Counted from the first letter of the stretch, positions 1 to 8,608 are shown. The stretch: 64,000 nucleotides of DNA from Actinoplanes xinjiangensis (GCF_003148685.1 NZ_QGGR01000014.1:124001-188000); one strand, 5' to 3'. Notes: generated by a model not told the origin, from the sequence alone. Numbers and translations: made by a program.

Positions 1-1
1 G

Positions 2-631
2 GGCCTGCTCTACGCCATCCTGGTCGACAAGGCCCGGATGGAGTCGTTCGCCAAGGCGCTGATCTTCCTGCCGATGTCGATCTCGTTCGTCGCGGCCGGC
101 GTCATCTGGAAGTTCATGTACGAGTTCCGGCCCGACCAGGGGAACATCAAGCAGATCGGCTTCGTCAACCAGCTCATCGTCTGGCTCGGCGGGGAACCTC
201 AGCAGCTGCTCATCGACTCGCCGCTGAACACGTTCCTGCTGATCGCCGTGATGGTCTGGATCCAGGCCGGCTTCGCGATGACCGTGCTGTCGGCGGCCAT
301 CAAGGCGATCCCGGACGACATCATCGAGGCCGCCCGCCTCGACGGCGTCGGCCCCTGGGGCATGTTCCGGTTCGTGACCCTCCCGGCGATCCGCCCGGCG
401 GTCATCGTCGTCATCACCACCATCGCGATCGGCACCCTGAAGGTCTTCGACATCGTCCAGACCATGACCGGCGGCCGGTTCGACACCAGCGTCATCGCGA
501 ACGAGTTCTACAGCCAGACCTTCCGCAGCGACAACCGGGGCCTCGGCGCCGCGCTCGCGGTGGTGCTGTTCATCCTCGTCATCCCGATCGTCGTCTACAA
601 CATCCGCCAGCTTCGCCGATCGGAGGCGTGA
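2..631 (+). CDS. Sugar ABC transporter permease, MalF-type (5' end outside window)
   Basis: This is the C-terminal part of an inner-membrane permease of a carbohydrate ABC importer; the reading frame is open from base 2, so the true start lies upstream. Several hydrophobic helices are visible, and near base 330 there is the EAA loop (EAARLDGVGPWGMFRFVTLP) that docks onto the ATPase subunit. The C-terminus, ending in a short basic tail, is typical of the MalF/UgpA group. The stop overlaps the start of the next permease by one base (TGATG), so the two are translationally coupled and probably form a heterodimeric channel. The substrate cannot be told from the permeases alone; the binding protein must lie upstream of the window. 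The family call is secure. Confidence 0.93.
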   Translation, partial: GLLYAILVDKARMESFAKALIFLPMSISFVAAGVIWKFMYEFRPDQGNIKQIGFVNQLIVWLGGEPQQLLIDSPLNTFLLIAVMVWIQAGFAMTVLSAAIKAIPDDIIEAARLDGVGPWGMFRFVTLPAIRPAVIVVITTIAIGTLKVFDIVQTMTGGRFDTSVIANEFYSQTFRSDNRGLGAALAVVLFILVIPIVVYNIRQLRRSEA

Positions 632-1551
632 TGACCACCGCAGCACCCCTCACCACCACTCCGGTCGCGACGACGGAGACCAAGAAGCTGTCCGCCGCCG
701 CGTCGGCGAAGGCGAAGCTCACCTCACCGTGGGCGTCGCTCGCCGCGGTCGTCCTGGCCGTGCTCTGGACGATCCCGACGTTCGGGCTGCTCATCACGTC
801 GTTCCGGACGACGGAGGACATCCGGCGCAGTGGCTGGTGGACGACGTTCACCAACCCGCTGTTCACGCTGGACAACTACAAGGCGGTCCTGGACCCCGAG
901 CAGGCCGGCGCCAACCTGCCGGACTCGTTCCTGAACTCGCTGGTCATGACGATCCCGTCGGTGATCATCCCGCTGTGCCTGGCGTCGCTCGCTGCGTACG
1001 CGTTCGCGTGGATGAACTTCCCCGGCAAGAACATCCTGTTCATCGCGATCTTCGCGTTGCAGATCGTCCCGCTGCAGGTCACCCTCCTGCCGCTGCTCCA
1101 GCTGTTCGTGGCCTGGGACATCGACGGCACGTTCTGGACCGTCTGGCTGTCGCACTCGACGTTCGCGCTGCCGCTGGCGATCTACCTGCTGCACAACTTC
1201 ATCAAAGAGGTGCCGGCCAGCCTCATCGAGGCGGCCCGGATCGACGGCGCGGGCCACGTGTCGATCTTCTTCCGGGTGCTGCTGCCGCTGCTCACCCCGG
1301 CGCTGGCGGCCTTCGGCATCTTCCAGTTCCTGTGGGTGTGGAACGACCTGCTGGTCTCGTTGACGTTCGCCGGCGCGCCGGCGATCTCCCCGCTGACCGT
1401 GCAGCTGTCCAACCTCACCGGCACCCGGGGCACCGCCTGGTACCTGTTGTCGGCCGGTGCGTTCGTCTCGATCATCGTGCCGGTCACGGTGTTCCTGCTG
1501 CTCCAGCGCTACTTCGTCCGCGGCCTGCTCGCGGGCAGCGTCAAGGGCTGA
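631..1551 (+). CDS. Sugar ABC transporter permease, MalG-type
   Basis: This is the second permease of the importer, 306 residues. An N-terminal cytoplasmic segment is followed by six predicted helices and, at about residues 199-220, an EAA loop (EAARIDGAGHVSIFFRVLLP). The start is taken as the ATG at 631 because the GGAGG at 622-626 lies 4 nt upstream; the GTG at 628 would sit too close to it. The gene is coupled to the upstream permease and is followed immediately by a strong hairpin terminator, so this is the last gene of its operon. In actinobacteria the ATPase for such importers is often supplied in trans by an MsiK-type protein, which fits the absence of an ATPase gene here. Substrate unknown. 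Confidence 0.93.
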   Translation: MTTAAPLTTTPVATTETKKLSAAASAKAKLTSPWASLAAVVLAVLWTIPTFGLLITSFRTTEDIRRSGWWTTFTNPLFTLDNYKAVLDPEQAGANLPDSFLNSLVMTIPSVIIPLCLASLAAYAFAWMNFPGKNILFIAIFALQIVPLQVTLLPLLQLFVAWDIDGTFWTVWLSHSTFALPLAIYLLHNFIKEVPASLIEAARIDGAGHVSIFFRVLLPLLTPALAAFGIFQFLWVWNDLLVSLTFAGAPAISPLTVQLSNLTGTRGTAWYLLSAGAFVSIIVPVTVFLLLQRYFVRGLLAGSVKG

Positions 1552-1570
1552 CCCACCCGCAGCACAGCGC

Positions 1571-1603
1571 GAAGGCCGCATCCTCCACGAGGGTGCGGCC
1601 TTC
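1571..1603 (+). terminator. Intrinsic terminator after sugar permeases
   Basis: A perfect 10-bp stem (1571-1580 with 1594-1603) encloses a 13-nt loop and is followed by a short T-containing tract. It lies 19 bp after the permease stop and also 3' of the converging MFS gene, so it can serve both strands. Confidence 0.8.
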
Positions 1604-1640
1604 TTGCACGCCGCACGGCCGCGTCCGCGCATTCCACCCC

Positions 1641-3332
1641 TCATCCGGTACGGGTGGAAGCGGCCCCCACCCGCAGGTCGCCGTGCTCCCCCGGCGGGCG
1701 TAGCGCGCGGTAGGCGACCAGCCAGCTCGCGGCCAGCAGGAGCACCGGCACCAGGTAGGCACCGGCGACCGCGACCGCCAGATCCGGGCGCAGCGCCTCG
1801 CGGGCCGCGTCACCGAGGCCGAGCATCGCCGGCACTCCCCTGTCCGGCCCCGGCATCGCCGCCGTGACCAGGACGCTGAGCGTGATCGCCGTGAGCGCGC
1901 CGGCGAGCGCGTTGGACAGCTGCACGACCAGCGCGAGCAGGGTGGTGCCGCGGGGTGTCTCGGCGTGGTCGAGGTCCCGCAGCGCGACCGTCATGGTCGG
2001 CATCAGCGTCGCCCCCGATCCGGCGCTGAGCAGCGCGGTCGCCGCCATGATCCACGGGTAGCCGGCGTCCATGCCGACCGTCACCAGCAGCATCGCGCCG
2101 CCCAGCGTGCCGAGGGCCGTCCCGGTGAGCACGATGCGCCGCGCCGGTATCCGGTCGACGAGCCGGGTCGCGACCTGTGCCACCAGGCCGACCGTGATCG
2201 CCTGTGGCAGTCCGATCACTCCGACCATCGACGCCGGATCGCCTCGGACCCCCTGGATGAACAGCGGCAGCACCGCCATCGACCCGAAATAGGCCGCCGC
2301 GAAGAGGACCAGCACCCCGGCGCCGGCCCGAACCGGCCGGTGCCGCAGGAGCCGGAGATCGACGATCGGATCGGCGGCCCGCCGCGCCCGCCACACGAAG
2401 CCGCCGAGCATCACCGACCCGAGCAGAATCAGGGCGAGCCCGCCCGTGAATCCGGCCGTCTGGTCCAGCATGGTCGCCCCGAAAACGGCCGTCACCGCGC
2501 CGCCGGAGAGCAGCACCAGACCACCCCAATCCGGCTGGCTCTCACCGCTGTCTCCGGGGCGCCGAGACAGCGGTGAGAGCCAGCCGACCAAGATCCGCCT
2601 GCCCGCCGGCCGGCCTTCGGGCGTCCGGACGGCGGGTGTCCCGGCGGCGGGCGCCCCGGCGGCCGGCGTCCGGGCGGCCGACATCCGAGCGGCGGGCGCC
2701 CCGGCAGCGGGCGTGCCCGCGGCGGGCTTCTGGGCGGGGGGTGAAGCGGCGTCGGGGGGCAGGACGCGGAGGCAGACCAGGGTGGCGAGCAGGCCGAGGG
2801 GGACGTTGAGCAGGAAGATCCAGCGCCACGAGGCGGTGTCGATCAGCCAGCCGGCCAGCAGCGGGCCCAGCACCGGACCGATCACCAGCGGCAGGACCAG
2901 CAGGCTCATCAGACGGCCGCGCGCCTCGCGGGGGGCCGCCCGCAGGCCGATGGCCTGACCGACCGGATTGAGCAGGCCGCCGCCGAGACCCTGGAGCACC
3001 CGGAAGACGGCCAGCGACGTCACGTCCCAGGCGAGACCGGTCAGCGCGGAGAAGGCGGTGAACACGAGCAGCGCCGCGAGGTAGACGCGGCGGGCACCGT
3101 ATCGGGTGGACAGCCAGCCGGCCAGCGGGATCACCGCGACCAGCCCGAGCAGGTATCCGGCGGTCGCCCACTGCGCGGCCGGCAGGGACGCGTCCAGGCC
3201 GGACACGATCGCGGGCACGGCCACCGCGGTGACGGTCATGTCGATCACGACCATCAGGCCGCCGAGAGCCAGTGCGAGCCCGATCGCCCGGACCCGGCGG
3301 TCGAGCGGTGCGGCGTACGAGATCCCCGTCAT
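1641..3332 (-). CDS. MFS multidrug exporter, DHA2 (14-TM) family
   Basis: This 563-residue membrane protein has the DHA2 pattern: motif C-like segments, a GLGGGLLNPVG stretch and about 14 hydrophobic helices. It probably expels drugs or other toxic compounds using the proton gradient. The start is the ATG at 3332; an in-frame TTG at 3356 lies inside the promoter operator and is unlikely. Unusually, the cytoplasmic linker between helices 6 and 7 (about residues 187-270) is expanded by a 15-bp minisatellite (2627-2731) rich in Pro-Ala-Ala-Gly. It is also expanded by an in-frame 53-bp perfect palindrome (2533-2585) encoding Trp-Leu-Ser-Pro and following residues. Normal relatives have a short linker, so these look like insertions. 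A SoxR-like operator overlaps the -35 region. Confidence 0.9.
   Translation of the reverse strand: MTGISYAAPLDRRVRAIGLALALGGLMVVIDMTVTAVAVPAIVSGLDASLPAAQWATAGYLLGLVAVIPLAGWLSTRYGARRVYLAALLVFTAFSALTGLAWDVTSLAVFRVLQGLGGGLLNPVGQAIGLRAAPREARGRLMSLLVLPLVIGPVLGPLLAGWLIDTASWRWIFLLNVPLGLLATLVCLRVLPPDAASPPAQKPAAGTPAAGAPAARMSAARTPAAGAPAAGTPAVRTPEGRPAGRRILVGWLSPLSRRPGDSGESQPDWGGLVLLSGGAVTAVFGATMLDQTAGFTGGLALILLGSVMLGGFVWRARRAADPIVDLRLLRHRPVRAGAGVLVLFAAAYFGSMAVLPLFIQGVRGDPASMVGVIGLPQAITVGLVAQVATRLVDRIPARRIVLTGTALGTLGGAMLLVTVGMDAGYPWIMAATALLSAGSGATLMPTMTVALRDLDHAETPRGTTLLALVVQLSNALAGALTAITLSVLVTAAMPGPDRGVPAMLGLGDAAREALRPDLAVAVAGAYLVPVLLLAASWLVAYRALRPPGEHGDLRVGAASTRTG
2533..2585. repeat. 53-bp palindromic element inside the MFS gene
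   Basis: Two 22-bp arms (2533-2554 and 2564-2585) are perfect inverted copies around a 9-bp loop. The reading frame of the MFS gene runs through it. The same length and core (GGCTGG, CACCGCTG, CAGCGGTG, CCAGCC) recur twice at 52149-52264. About 77% of bases match when the copies are aligned by eye. Confidence 0.85.
2627..2731. repeat. 15-bp minisatellite in the MFS linker
   Basis: About seven degenerate 15-bp units with a GCGGGCG core encode repeats of the type Pro-Ala-Ala-Gly-Thr/Ala in the cytoplasmic linker of the MFS exporter. The unit length keeps the reading frame. Confidence 0.75.
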
Positions 3333-3347
3333 GAGATGAGGCTCGGC

Positions 3348-3369
3348 CTTCAACAACGGTTGAGGTCAA
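3348..3369 (-). promoter_or_regulatory. SoxR/MerR-like operator and -35 box of the MFS gene
   Basis: Read on the minus strand the site is TTGACC followed by CCTCAA-N6-TTGAAG (operator 3365 to 3348, -35 at 3369-3364). SoxR boxes have CCTCAA-N6-TTGAGG overlapping a TTGACC -35, so 11 of 12 half-site bases agree. The start codon lies about 32 nt downstream of the -35, implying a leaderless transcript. No MerR-family gene is adjacent. Confidence 0.5.
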
Positions 3370-3436
3370 GCCCGACGTTCTCCCGGGCGCACCGGCGGAC
3401 CTCTTGGTGAGCTGTGGCGCGCGACGGGCGTACCGG

Positions 3437-3474
3437 GGAAAAAGATGCCGGTCCCGGCGGAAACCGGGACCGGC
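3437..3474 (-). terminator. Terminator of the secreted protease gene
   Basis: An 11-bp perfect stem (3447-3457 with 3464-3474), 6-nt loop, is followed on the minus strand by a run of five T residues. It sits just past the protease stop codon. Confidence 0.85.
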
Positions 3475-3482
3475 AAGGGGTG

Positions 3483-5390
3483 TTACGGCTGGCTGCGCGG
3501 GCTGTCCGGAGCCAGGGTGTCGATGAACTCGTGCGGGCTGTGCAGGTCGGTGGTGCGCCGGGATTGGTCGGCCTCGGCCTTGAGGGTGGTGGCCAGGCCG
3601 GCCGCGTCGACGCCCGGGATGGCGGCGACGGTGCCGTAGGCCTTCTCGGCCAGGGCGTAGGCGATCCGGTACTCGTGCGCGGCGAACGCCTTCGAGGCGC
3701 CGCCGAGCAGGGCGTCGGCGGCCTTCAGGGCGGTCCGGCCCTTACCGGCCGGGACCTGGGCGGCCAGACGGTTCGCGGCCTCCCAGTAGGCGGCGGTGAG
3801 GAACCGGTCGTTGTTGTCCCGGTCGAACTGGCTGAAGTCCCAGTTGACGTCGATGTAGCTCATCATCGAGTTGTTCTCGTCGCCGGCGTTGACGTAGTAG
3901 AACTCGTTCGCCGGGCCGTAGTCGACACCCGTGGCGCTGTCGTAGCCGTCGTGCGGGTGGCTCATGCCCAGGTGGTGACCGACCTCGTGGATCTGCGTCG
4001 TGGTCAGGCCGTAACCGGCGGCGACCACCTCCGGGGAGATGAACGAGAACACGTAGCTCTGAGTGCCGGTGACGTAGTCGTCGTCGGCGACACCGAGGCC
4101 GGGAGTCGGGACGCCCTCGCCGACGGCGTAGTTGAACAGCGGGATCTCGTAGTCGACCTTGCCCTCGTCGTCGAGAGCGCGGTCCAGGTTCTCCCGGTTG
4201 TAGAGATACAGGTTGGCGAACGCCGGGAAGCCGGTCTCCGGGTAGCAGGACTCCTCGGTGGCGGCGGCGCCGAGATAGCACTGCTCGGCCTTCGCGTCGT
4301 ACGGCAGGTCCTGCGTGTCGTACGACAGCCGGTTGCGCCAGCGCAGCTCCGCCAGTTCGGCCTTGAGCAGTGCCGGGGTGGTGTACTCCTCGGACGCGTT
4401 GACGCCGGGCCAGCCCTCGTACGTGTTGTCGTCGATGTTCAGGCTCTTCGGCGGCTCGGCCGCCGGCAGCTCGACCGGGTACAACGGCGACGTGGTGAAC
4501 AGCAGGTTCAGGGCCACGTACCGGGTGATCTTGCCGAGGTCACCGGCGAGGGCCGCCGGGGCCCGGTAGCCACCCGCGGCGTACTCCCAGGTCGGCGGCA
4601 TCCGGTAGTCCTCGATGCCGTCGCCGTCGAGGTCACGGTTGTCGACGTCGTAGTTGCTGGTCCACGACTCGGGACCGGCCGACAGGTCGTGGAACCAGAT
4701 CCGGCGGGTGCTGCCCAGACCGGTCTCCTCGTCGTCGGCGGTCGTGCCACCCCAGGCGATCATCTTGCGGCTGGCCCGGTTGACGCCGAAGTCGTAGCCG
4801 GTGTCCGGGTCCGGCTCGCCGGTCTTCGTGTAGACGTGGTGCTTGAAGTCGGACCGGCCGTACCAGTTGATGAAGAAGACGGTGTTGCGGCGGGTGTCGA
4901 CACCGGCCGGCGCGTTGTAGGCCAGCCACTTCTCCACGCTCGGCGCGTCGATGACGTTGTTGTTCGCGATGTCCAGGACGTTGTTCTCCTGGTCGTTGTA
5001 CGCCTGCTGGAACGTCGTCAGGTCGGCCGGCTTCGCGAGCTTGGTGAGCTGACGGAAGAACCGGTCCTCGTACTTCCGGTCGGCGTAGGTGAGCTTGTAG
5101 TCGTATTTGTAGGTGATGCCGAGCTTCTCGGTGACGCCGTAGTTGAGGCGGGACCGGACCACCGGCTCATAGCCGCCGGCCAGCTCGCCGAGGAACGCCT
5201 TCTTCCCCACCTGCTGCGGCTCGTAGCCGATGAACACCACGTTGACCGGCACCTTCTCGACCAGGCGCGGCTGGCCGCCGGGCTTCAGGTAGCCGTACGA
5301 CCCCGCGGCCGCGGCGGACCCGGCGGGTCCCACCGAAGCTCCGACGAGGACCGCGACGGCAGCCACGGTGAAAGATCTTCTCCATCCCAT
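3483..5390 (-). CDS. Secreted zinc metalloprotease-like protein (metzincin motif)
   Basis: This protein of about 635 residues begins with a classical signal peptide (basic MGWRRS, hydrophobic core, AAAAGS cleavage region), so it is exported. Near residue 467 it has HEVGHHLGMSH, which matches the metzincin zinc site HExxHxxGxxH, and about 45 residues later a Met-turn-like NSMMSYIDV. The long N-terminal part has no family I recognise. The ATG at 5390 is preferred because it gives a normal signal peptide; an ATG at 5408 and a TTG at 5411 are in frame. The gene stands alone, with its own terminator, divergent from the ABC exporter. The protease function is inferred from the motif; the natural substrate is unknown. 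Confidence 0.8.
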   Translation of the reverse strand: MGWRRSFTVAAVAVLVGASVGPAGSAAAAGSYGYLKPGGQPRLVEKVPVNVVFIGYEPQQVGKKAFLGELAGGYEPVVRSRLNYGVTEKLGITYKYDYKLTYADRKYEDRFFRQLTKLAKPADLTTFQQAYNDQENNVLDIANNNVIDAPSVEKWLAYNAPAGVDTRRNTVFFINWYGRSDFKHHVYTKTGEPDPDTGYDFGVNRASRKMIAWGGTTADDEETGLGSTRRIWFHDLSAGPESWTSNYDVDNRDLDGDGIEDYRMPPTWEYAAGGYRAPAALAGDLGKITRYVALNLLFTTSPLYPVELPAAEPPKSLNIDDNTYEGWPGVNASEEYTTPALLKAELAELRWRNRLSYDTQDLPYDAKAEQCYLGAAATEESCYPETGFPAFANLYLYNRENLDRALDDEGKVDYEIPLFNYAVGEGVPTPGLGVADDDYVTGTQSYVFSFISPEVVAAGYGLTTTQIHEVGHHLGMSHPHDGYDSATGVDYGPANEFYYVNAGDENNSMMSYIDVNWDFSQFDRDNNDRFLTAAYWEAANRLAAQVPAGKGRTALKAADALLGGASKAFAAHEYRIAYALAEKAYGTVAAIPGVDAAGLATTLKAEADQSRRTTDLHSPHEFIDTLAPDSPRSQP

Positions 5391-5449
5391 GTGGTGACAC
5401 GCTGCCATCAACGCAGGCCGATGGGAACCCCCGTCGATGCGTTGTTGAC

Positions 5450-5455
5450 TATCCT
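5450..5455 (+). promoter_or_regulatory. -10 hexamer for a leaderless ABC ATPase transcript
   Basis: TATCCT ends 7 nt before the ATG at 5463. No ribosome-binding site is seen, so transcription probably starts at or next to the start codon. Confidence 0.45.
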
Positions 5456-5462
5456 GTCCGCC

Positions 5463-6221
5463 ATGTCATCGCCTGCACTTCGGATTCGAGGACTCTGCAA
5501 GACCTTCGGAACGTTCCGGGCGGTGGATCACCTCGATTTGACCGTCGCGCCGGGCACCTTCCACGGCATCGTCGGGCCCAACGGCGCCGGCAAGTCCACC
5601 ACCATCGGCATGGCCGTCGGTCTGGTCGTCCCGGACGCCGGCGAGATCAGCATCCTCGGCCACGACGCGATCCGCGACCGGGCCGGGGCACGTGCCGTCA
5701 CCGGGGTCCTGCCCGACGGCCTGGACCTGCCGGAGCGGCTCACCGGCGCGGAACTCCTCCGGTACAGCGCGGGGCTGCGCGGGCTGTCGCGTGCCGCCGC
5801 GGCCCAGCGTGCCGGCGAACTGATCGAGGTCCTCGGCATCACCAAGGCGGCCGCCACCCCGCTCGCCGACTGTTCCACCGGCAACCGCAAGAAGGTCGGC
5901 CTCGCCCAGGCGCTGCTGCACGCGCCCCGGCTGCTGGTGCTCGACGAGCCGTTCGAGGCGGTCGACCCGGTGTCCGCGGCGGGCATCCGGCGGGTGCTGC
6001 GCCGGTTCGTCGACGGCGGCGGCACCGTCGTCCTGTCCACCCACTCGATGCTGCTGGTCGAGCAGATGTGCGACGACGTCACCGTCATCCACCAGGGCCG
6101 GGTGGTGGCGGCGGGCCCGGTCGCCGAGGTCGCCGGCGGCCTCCCGCTGGAGGACCGGTTCGTCGCGCTGGTCGGCGCCGAGACCAGCGGTGCCGACGGC
6201 CTGGACTGGCTCGTCCGATGA
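5463..6221 (+). CDS. ABC exporter ATP-binding protein
   Basis: This is a 252-residue cytoplasmic ATPase. Walker A (GPNGAGKST) is at about residues 38-46, an atypical signature segment (STGNRKKVGLAQ) near 137, and Walker B with catalytic Glu (LLVLDEPFE) near 157-165, followed by a switch His (STHS). Its size and the short C-terminal tail match ABC-2-type exporters. The ATG at 5463 is chosen because family homology starts there; the open frame to the left is the antisense of the protease gene. It overlaps the next gene by four bases (ATGA), so it is coupled to a membrane partner. The signature replaces the usual LSGGQ with STGNR, a variant seen in ABC-2 ATPases. Cargo unknown. Confidence 0.9.
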   Translation: MSSPALRIRGLCKTFGTFRAVDHLDLTVAPGTFHGIVGPNGAGKSTTIGMAVGLVVPDAGEISILGHDAIRDRAGARAVTGVLPDGLDLPERLTGAELLRYSAGLRGLSRAAAAQRAGELIEVLGITKAAATPLADCSTGNRKKVGLAQALLHAPRLLVLDEPFEAVDPVSAAGIRRVLRRFVDGGGTVVLSTHSMLLVEQMCDDVTVIHQGRVVAAGPVAEVAGGLPLEDRFVALVGAETSGADGLDWLVR

Positions 6222-8077
6222 GCGCCGTCGGTACTCCCGCGCGGATGCGGGCGAGCATGTTCCGGCGCTCGCTGCGCGAGCATCCCGGTCCGGTGGTGGC
6301 CGCGATCGTCGGTCTGCTCACGGCCGCGTGGCTGATCAGATACGGGGTGTACGGCGACCGGCACACCCTGTCCATCCTGGCCGGGACGTGGGTGCTCGGC
6401 TGGATCGTGCTGCCGCTCATGCTCGGCGGCGGTCGTGGCCGGGTCCGCCCGTCGCATCTGCGCCTGGAGCCGGTCGGCAGCGTGGCGGCCGCGGCCGGGC
6501 TGCTGCTCGCCTCCGCCGTCGGGATCGGGCCGCTCGTCTCGCTGGTCGCGCTCACCGCGCTGCCCGTGCACGCCGCCCGCTACGGCGCCCGTGGTGTCGC
6601 GATCGCCGCGCTGGGCGCGCTGCTGTTGTGGCTGACCGGGCTGATCGGGTCGGCGGTCGCCCTGGAGGCGATCGGGCACGCGGCCGGCCCGGTCGGGGCG
6701 GTGCTCACCGGCGTGTTCACCGGAACCGTGATGGGCGTGCTCGGCTCGGTGTGGGCGGTCGCGTCGTGGATCACGTCCCTGCTCGCCGGAGCACCCGACC
6801 ACATCGTCCGGTGGCTGCCGTGGTTCCCGGGGAGCTGGCCGCTGTCGGCGGTGGCCGGCCCGTCCGTCCGTGGCTTCGCGATGATCGCCGGGCTTCTCGG
6901 GATCGTCGTGGGGTTCGCGCTGGCGTACCTGCTGCTGGTCCGCCGGGCCCTGGTCGCCGGGACCACCTGGCGCCCGCGCCGCTCCCCCGCCTCCTCAGTC
7001 CCCGCGCCGGCGGTCGGCGTCCCGGTCGCGCGGGCGGCGGGCGACTCTGTCGGGTCGGTGGCACGCGGGCGCGGGCTGTCCGGGGGCTGGTGGGGGCCGG
7101 GGCCGGTGTGGGCGGTCGCCGGGCGTGAGCTGCGTACGTGGGTGCGGCATCCGCTGCGGGTGCAGTATCTGGCGTTCGCCGTGGTCTACGGGTCCCTGCT
7201 GGCCGGACTGCCGATGATCGCGGGCGCGGACCTGCTGGTGCCGTGGGCCGGTGTCCTCACCGCGCTGTGGGCCGCCGCCATGTCGGCCGGGTTGGTCGGG
7301 CTGGACGGGACGGCGTTGTGGATGCCGTTCACCAGTCCGGGCGGCGAACGGGCCGAGGTCCGCGGACGGGCACTGGCCTGGTTGCTGCTGGTCAGCCCGA
7401 TCGCGGTGCTGCTCACCGTCGCCGGGATCCTGCTCGCCCCGGACGTCGACCCGCTGCCCGCGCTGGCGGTGCTGCCGGCGGTGCTGGGGGCGGGCGCGAC
7501 CGTACCCGTGTGGGTGTCGCTGTTGCGGGTCCGCCCGGTGCCGGACCCGCGGCATCCGACGTCCGCCGACAACCCGACCGACATCATCAGTGTGCTCGTC
7601 GCCTCGGCAGCCGGCCTGGTCGCCGCGGCCCTGCCGATGGCCCTGATCATCTGGGGCCCGGACGGTCTGCGCCCGCTCGCCCCGGCGGTGGGCGCGGCCG
7701 CCGGTGCCGGCATGTGGTTCGCCGGCGCCTGGCTGGCCGACGACCGGCTCGCCACCCGCAGCGCCGAGGTGCTGACCGCCGCCGGTCAGCGCACCCGGCC
7801 ACCGGAGACGGTGATCCCGCTGACCTGGGACGCCGACTGGTACCGCGCGAACCGGGCCACCGCATGGGCGCTGATCCTGCTGATGGCCGGCTGGATCCCG
7901 GTCGTCCCGCAGGGCCTGATGGTGCTGGTCTTCGACATCGGTGGCGGCTGGATCGTCGCCTCCCACGTCAGCGGGACCGCCCGGACCGGTGTGGCGGTCG
8001 CGATGGTCGCCCTCGGTGGCGCACTGCTCCTGACCGGCCTCGTGCTCTGGGGTCGGCGTCCCCGCCCCACTGCGTGA
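6218..8077 (+). CDS. ABC exporter membrane protein
   Basis: This 619-residue, very hydrophobic protein is encoded with a 4-bp overlap to its ATPase. A long N-terminal half with several helices is followed by a charged central loop (about residues 255-295), then a second set of helices. This suits the permease part of a large ABC-2-like exporter in the cytoplasmic membrane. No periplasmic adaptor or catalytic domain is visible. The start ATG at 6218 is fixed by the ATGA overlap. A 16-bp hairpin terminator follows within 50 bp. The permease role is inferred from topology and operon pairing, since the primary sequence of this group is poorly conserved. Confidence 0.8.
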   Translation: MSAVGTPARMRASMFRRSLREHPGPVVAAIVGLLTAAWLIRYGVYGDRHTLSILAGTWVLGWIVLPLMLGGGRGRVRPSHLRLEPVGSVAAAAGLLLASAVGIGPLVSLVALTALPVHAARYGARGVAIAALGALLLWLTGLIGSAVALEAIGHAAGPVGAVLTGVFTGTVMGVLGSVWAVASWITSLLAGAPDHIVRWLPWFPGSWPLSAVAGPSVRGFAMIAGLLGIVVGFALAYLLLVRRALVAGTTWRPRRSPASSVPAPAVGVPVARAAGDSVGSVARGRGLSGGWWGPGPVWAVAGRELRTWVRHPLRVQYLAFAVVYGSLLAGLPMIAGADLLVPWAGVLTALWAAAMSAGLVGLDGTALWMPFTSPGGERAEVRGRALAWLLLVSPIAVLLTVAGILLAPDVDPLPALAVLPAVLGAGATVPVWVSLLRVRPVPDPRHPTSADNPTDIISVLVASAAGLVAAALPMALIIWGPDGLRPLAPAVGAAAGAGMWFAGAWLADDRLATRSAEVLTAAGQRTRPPETVIPLTWDADWYRANRATAWALILLMAGWIPVVPQGLMVLVFDIGGGWIVASHVSGTARTGVAVAMVALGGALLLTGLVLWGRRPRPTA

Positions 8078-8128
8078 CCCGCCGGCGGTTCCGCGATCTC
8101 CCTCTCGAGGGAGCGGATCCGGCGGGAA

Positions 8129-8169
8129 CGGCCGAGGGCCGCGCCCCGGACAGGCGCGGCCCTCGGCCG
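8129..8169. terminator. Bidirectional terminator, 16-bp stem
   Basis: A perfect 16-bp inverted repeat (8129-8144 with 8154-8169) lies between the converging exporter gene and the small secreted-protein gene. Confidence 0.85.
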
Positions 8170-8182
8170 ATCGAGCGGACGC

Positions 8183-8608
8183 TCAGCTCTTGCGCTGACC
8201 GTAGCCGCCGTAGTTGTCACCACCGTGGGTGTAGTCGCCCTTGCCGCCGCTGTGACCGTAGTGGCCCTTGCCGCCGTTCCAGTGCTTGTTGCCGTGGTTG
8301 TAGTTCCAGCCGTAGTAGACCTTGAGCGCCCAGTCCCCGCTGTGGAAGCCGCGGTAGACCTTGAAGCAGCTGTACCGCTGCCACTGGTTCCTCCACTGAC
8401 CGATGCGGCCGATCTTGTGGCAGGTCCGCGGGCTGTTGTAGAAGCCGAAGATCCGGTCGCGGCGCTGGAAGTCCTGCTTCTGGGCCACGGCCGGCCGGGC
8501 GCCCGGCGTGGTCGTGGTGGACACCGCGGTGGCGGGACCGGCGGCGACCGTGACGCCGGTGGCGACGGCGACCCCCGTCATGACGAGGGCGCGGGTCATC
8601 TTGTTCAT
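8183..8608 (-). CDS. Small secreted Gly/His/Tyr-rich protein
   Basis: This 141-residue protein has an N-terminal signal peptide (basic MNKMTR, then a hydrophobic stretch ending in AAGPATA), so it should be exported. The mature part contains two Cys (RTCHK and YSCFK), probably a disulfide, and ends in a tail dominated by Gly, His, Tyr, Lys and Asn (residues about 105-141). The ATG at 8608 is chosen because it gives the signal peptide; the frame remains open further upstream but there it crosses a terminator hairpin. I recognise no family. The His/Gly-rich tail could bind metal or cell-wall polymer, but that is speculation. It is monocistronic, between two terminators. Confidence 0.7.
   Translation of the reverse strand: MNKMTRALVMTGVAVATGVTVAAGPATAVSTTTTPGARPAVAQKQDFQRRDRIFGFYNSPRTCHKIGRIGQWRNQWQRYSCFKVYRGFHSGDWALKVYYGWNYNHGNKHWNGGKGHYGHSGGKGDYTHGGDNYGGYGQRKS

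Noticed and set aside
3414..5462. Long plus-strand open frame running into the ABC ATPase gene
   Set aside because: It is antisense to the secreted protease and lacks any protein-like motif; the ATPase homology starts exactly at the ATG at 5463.
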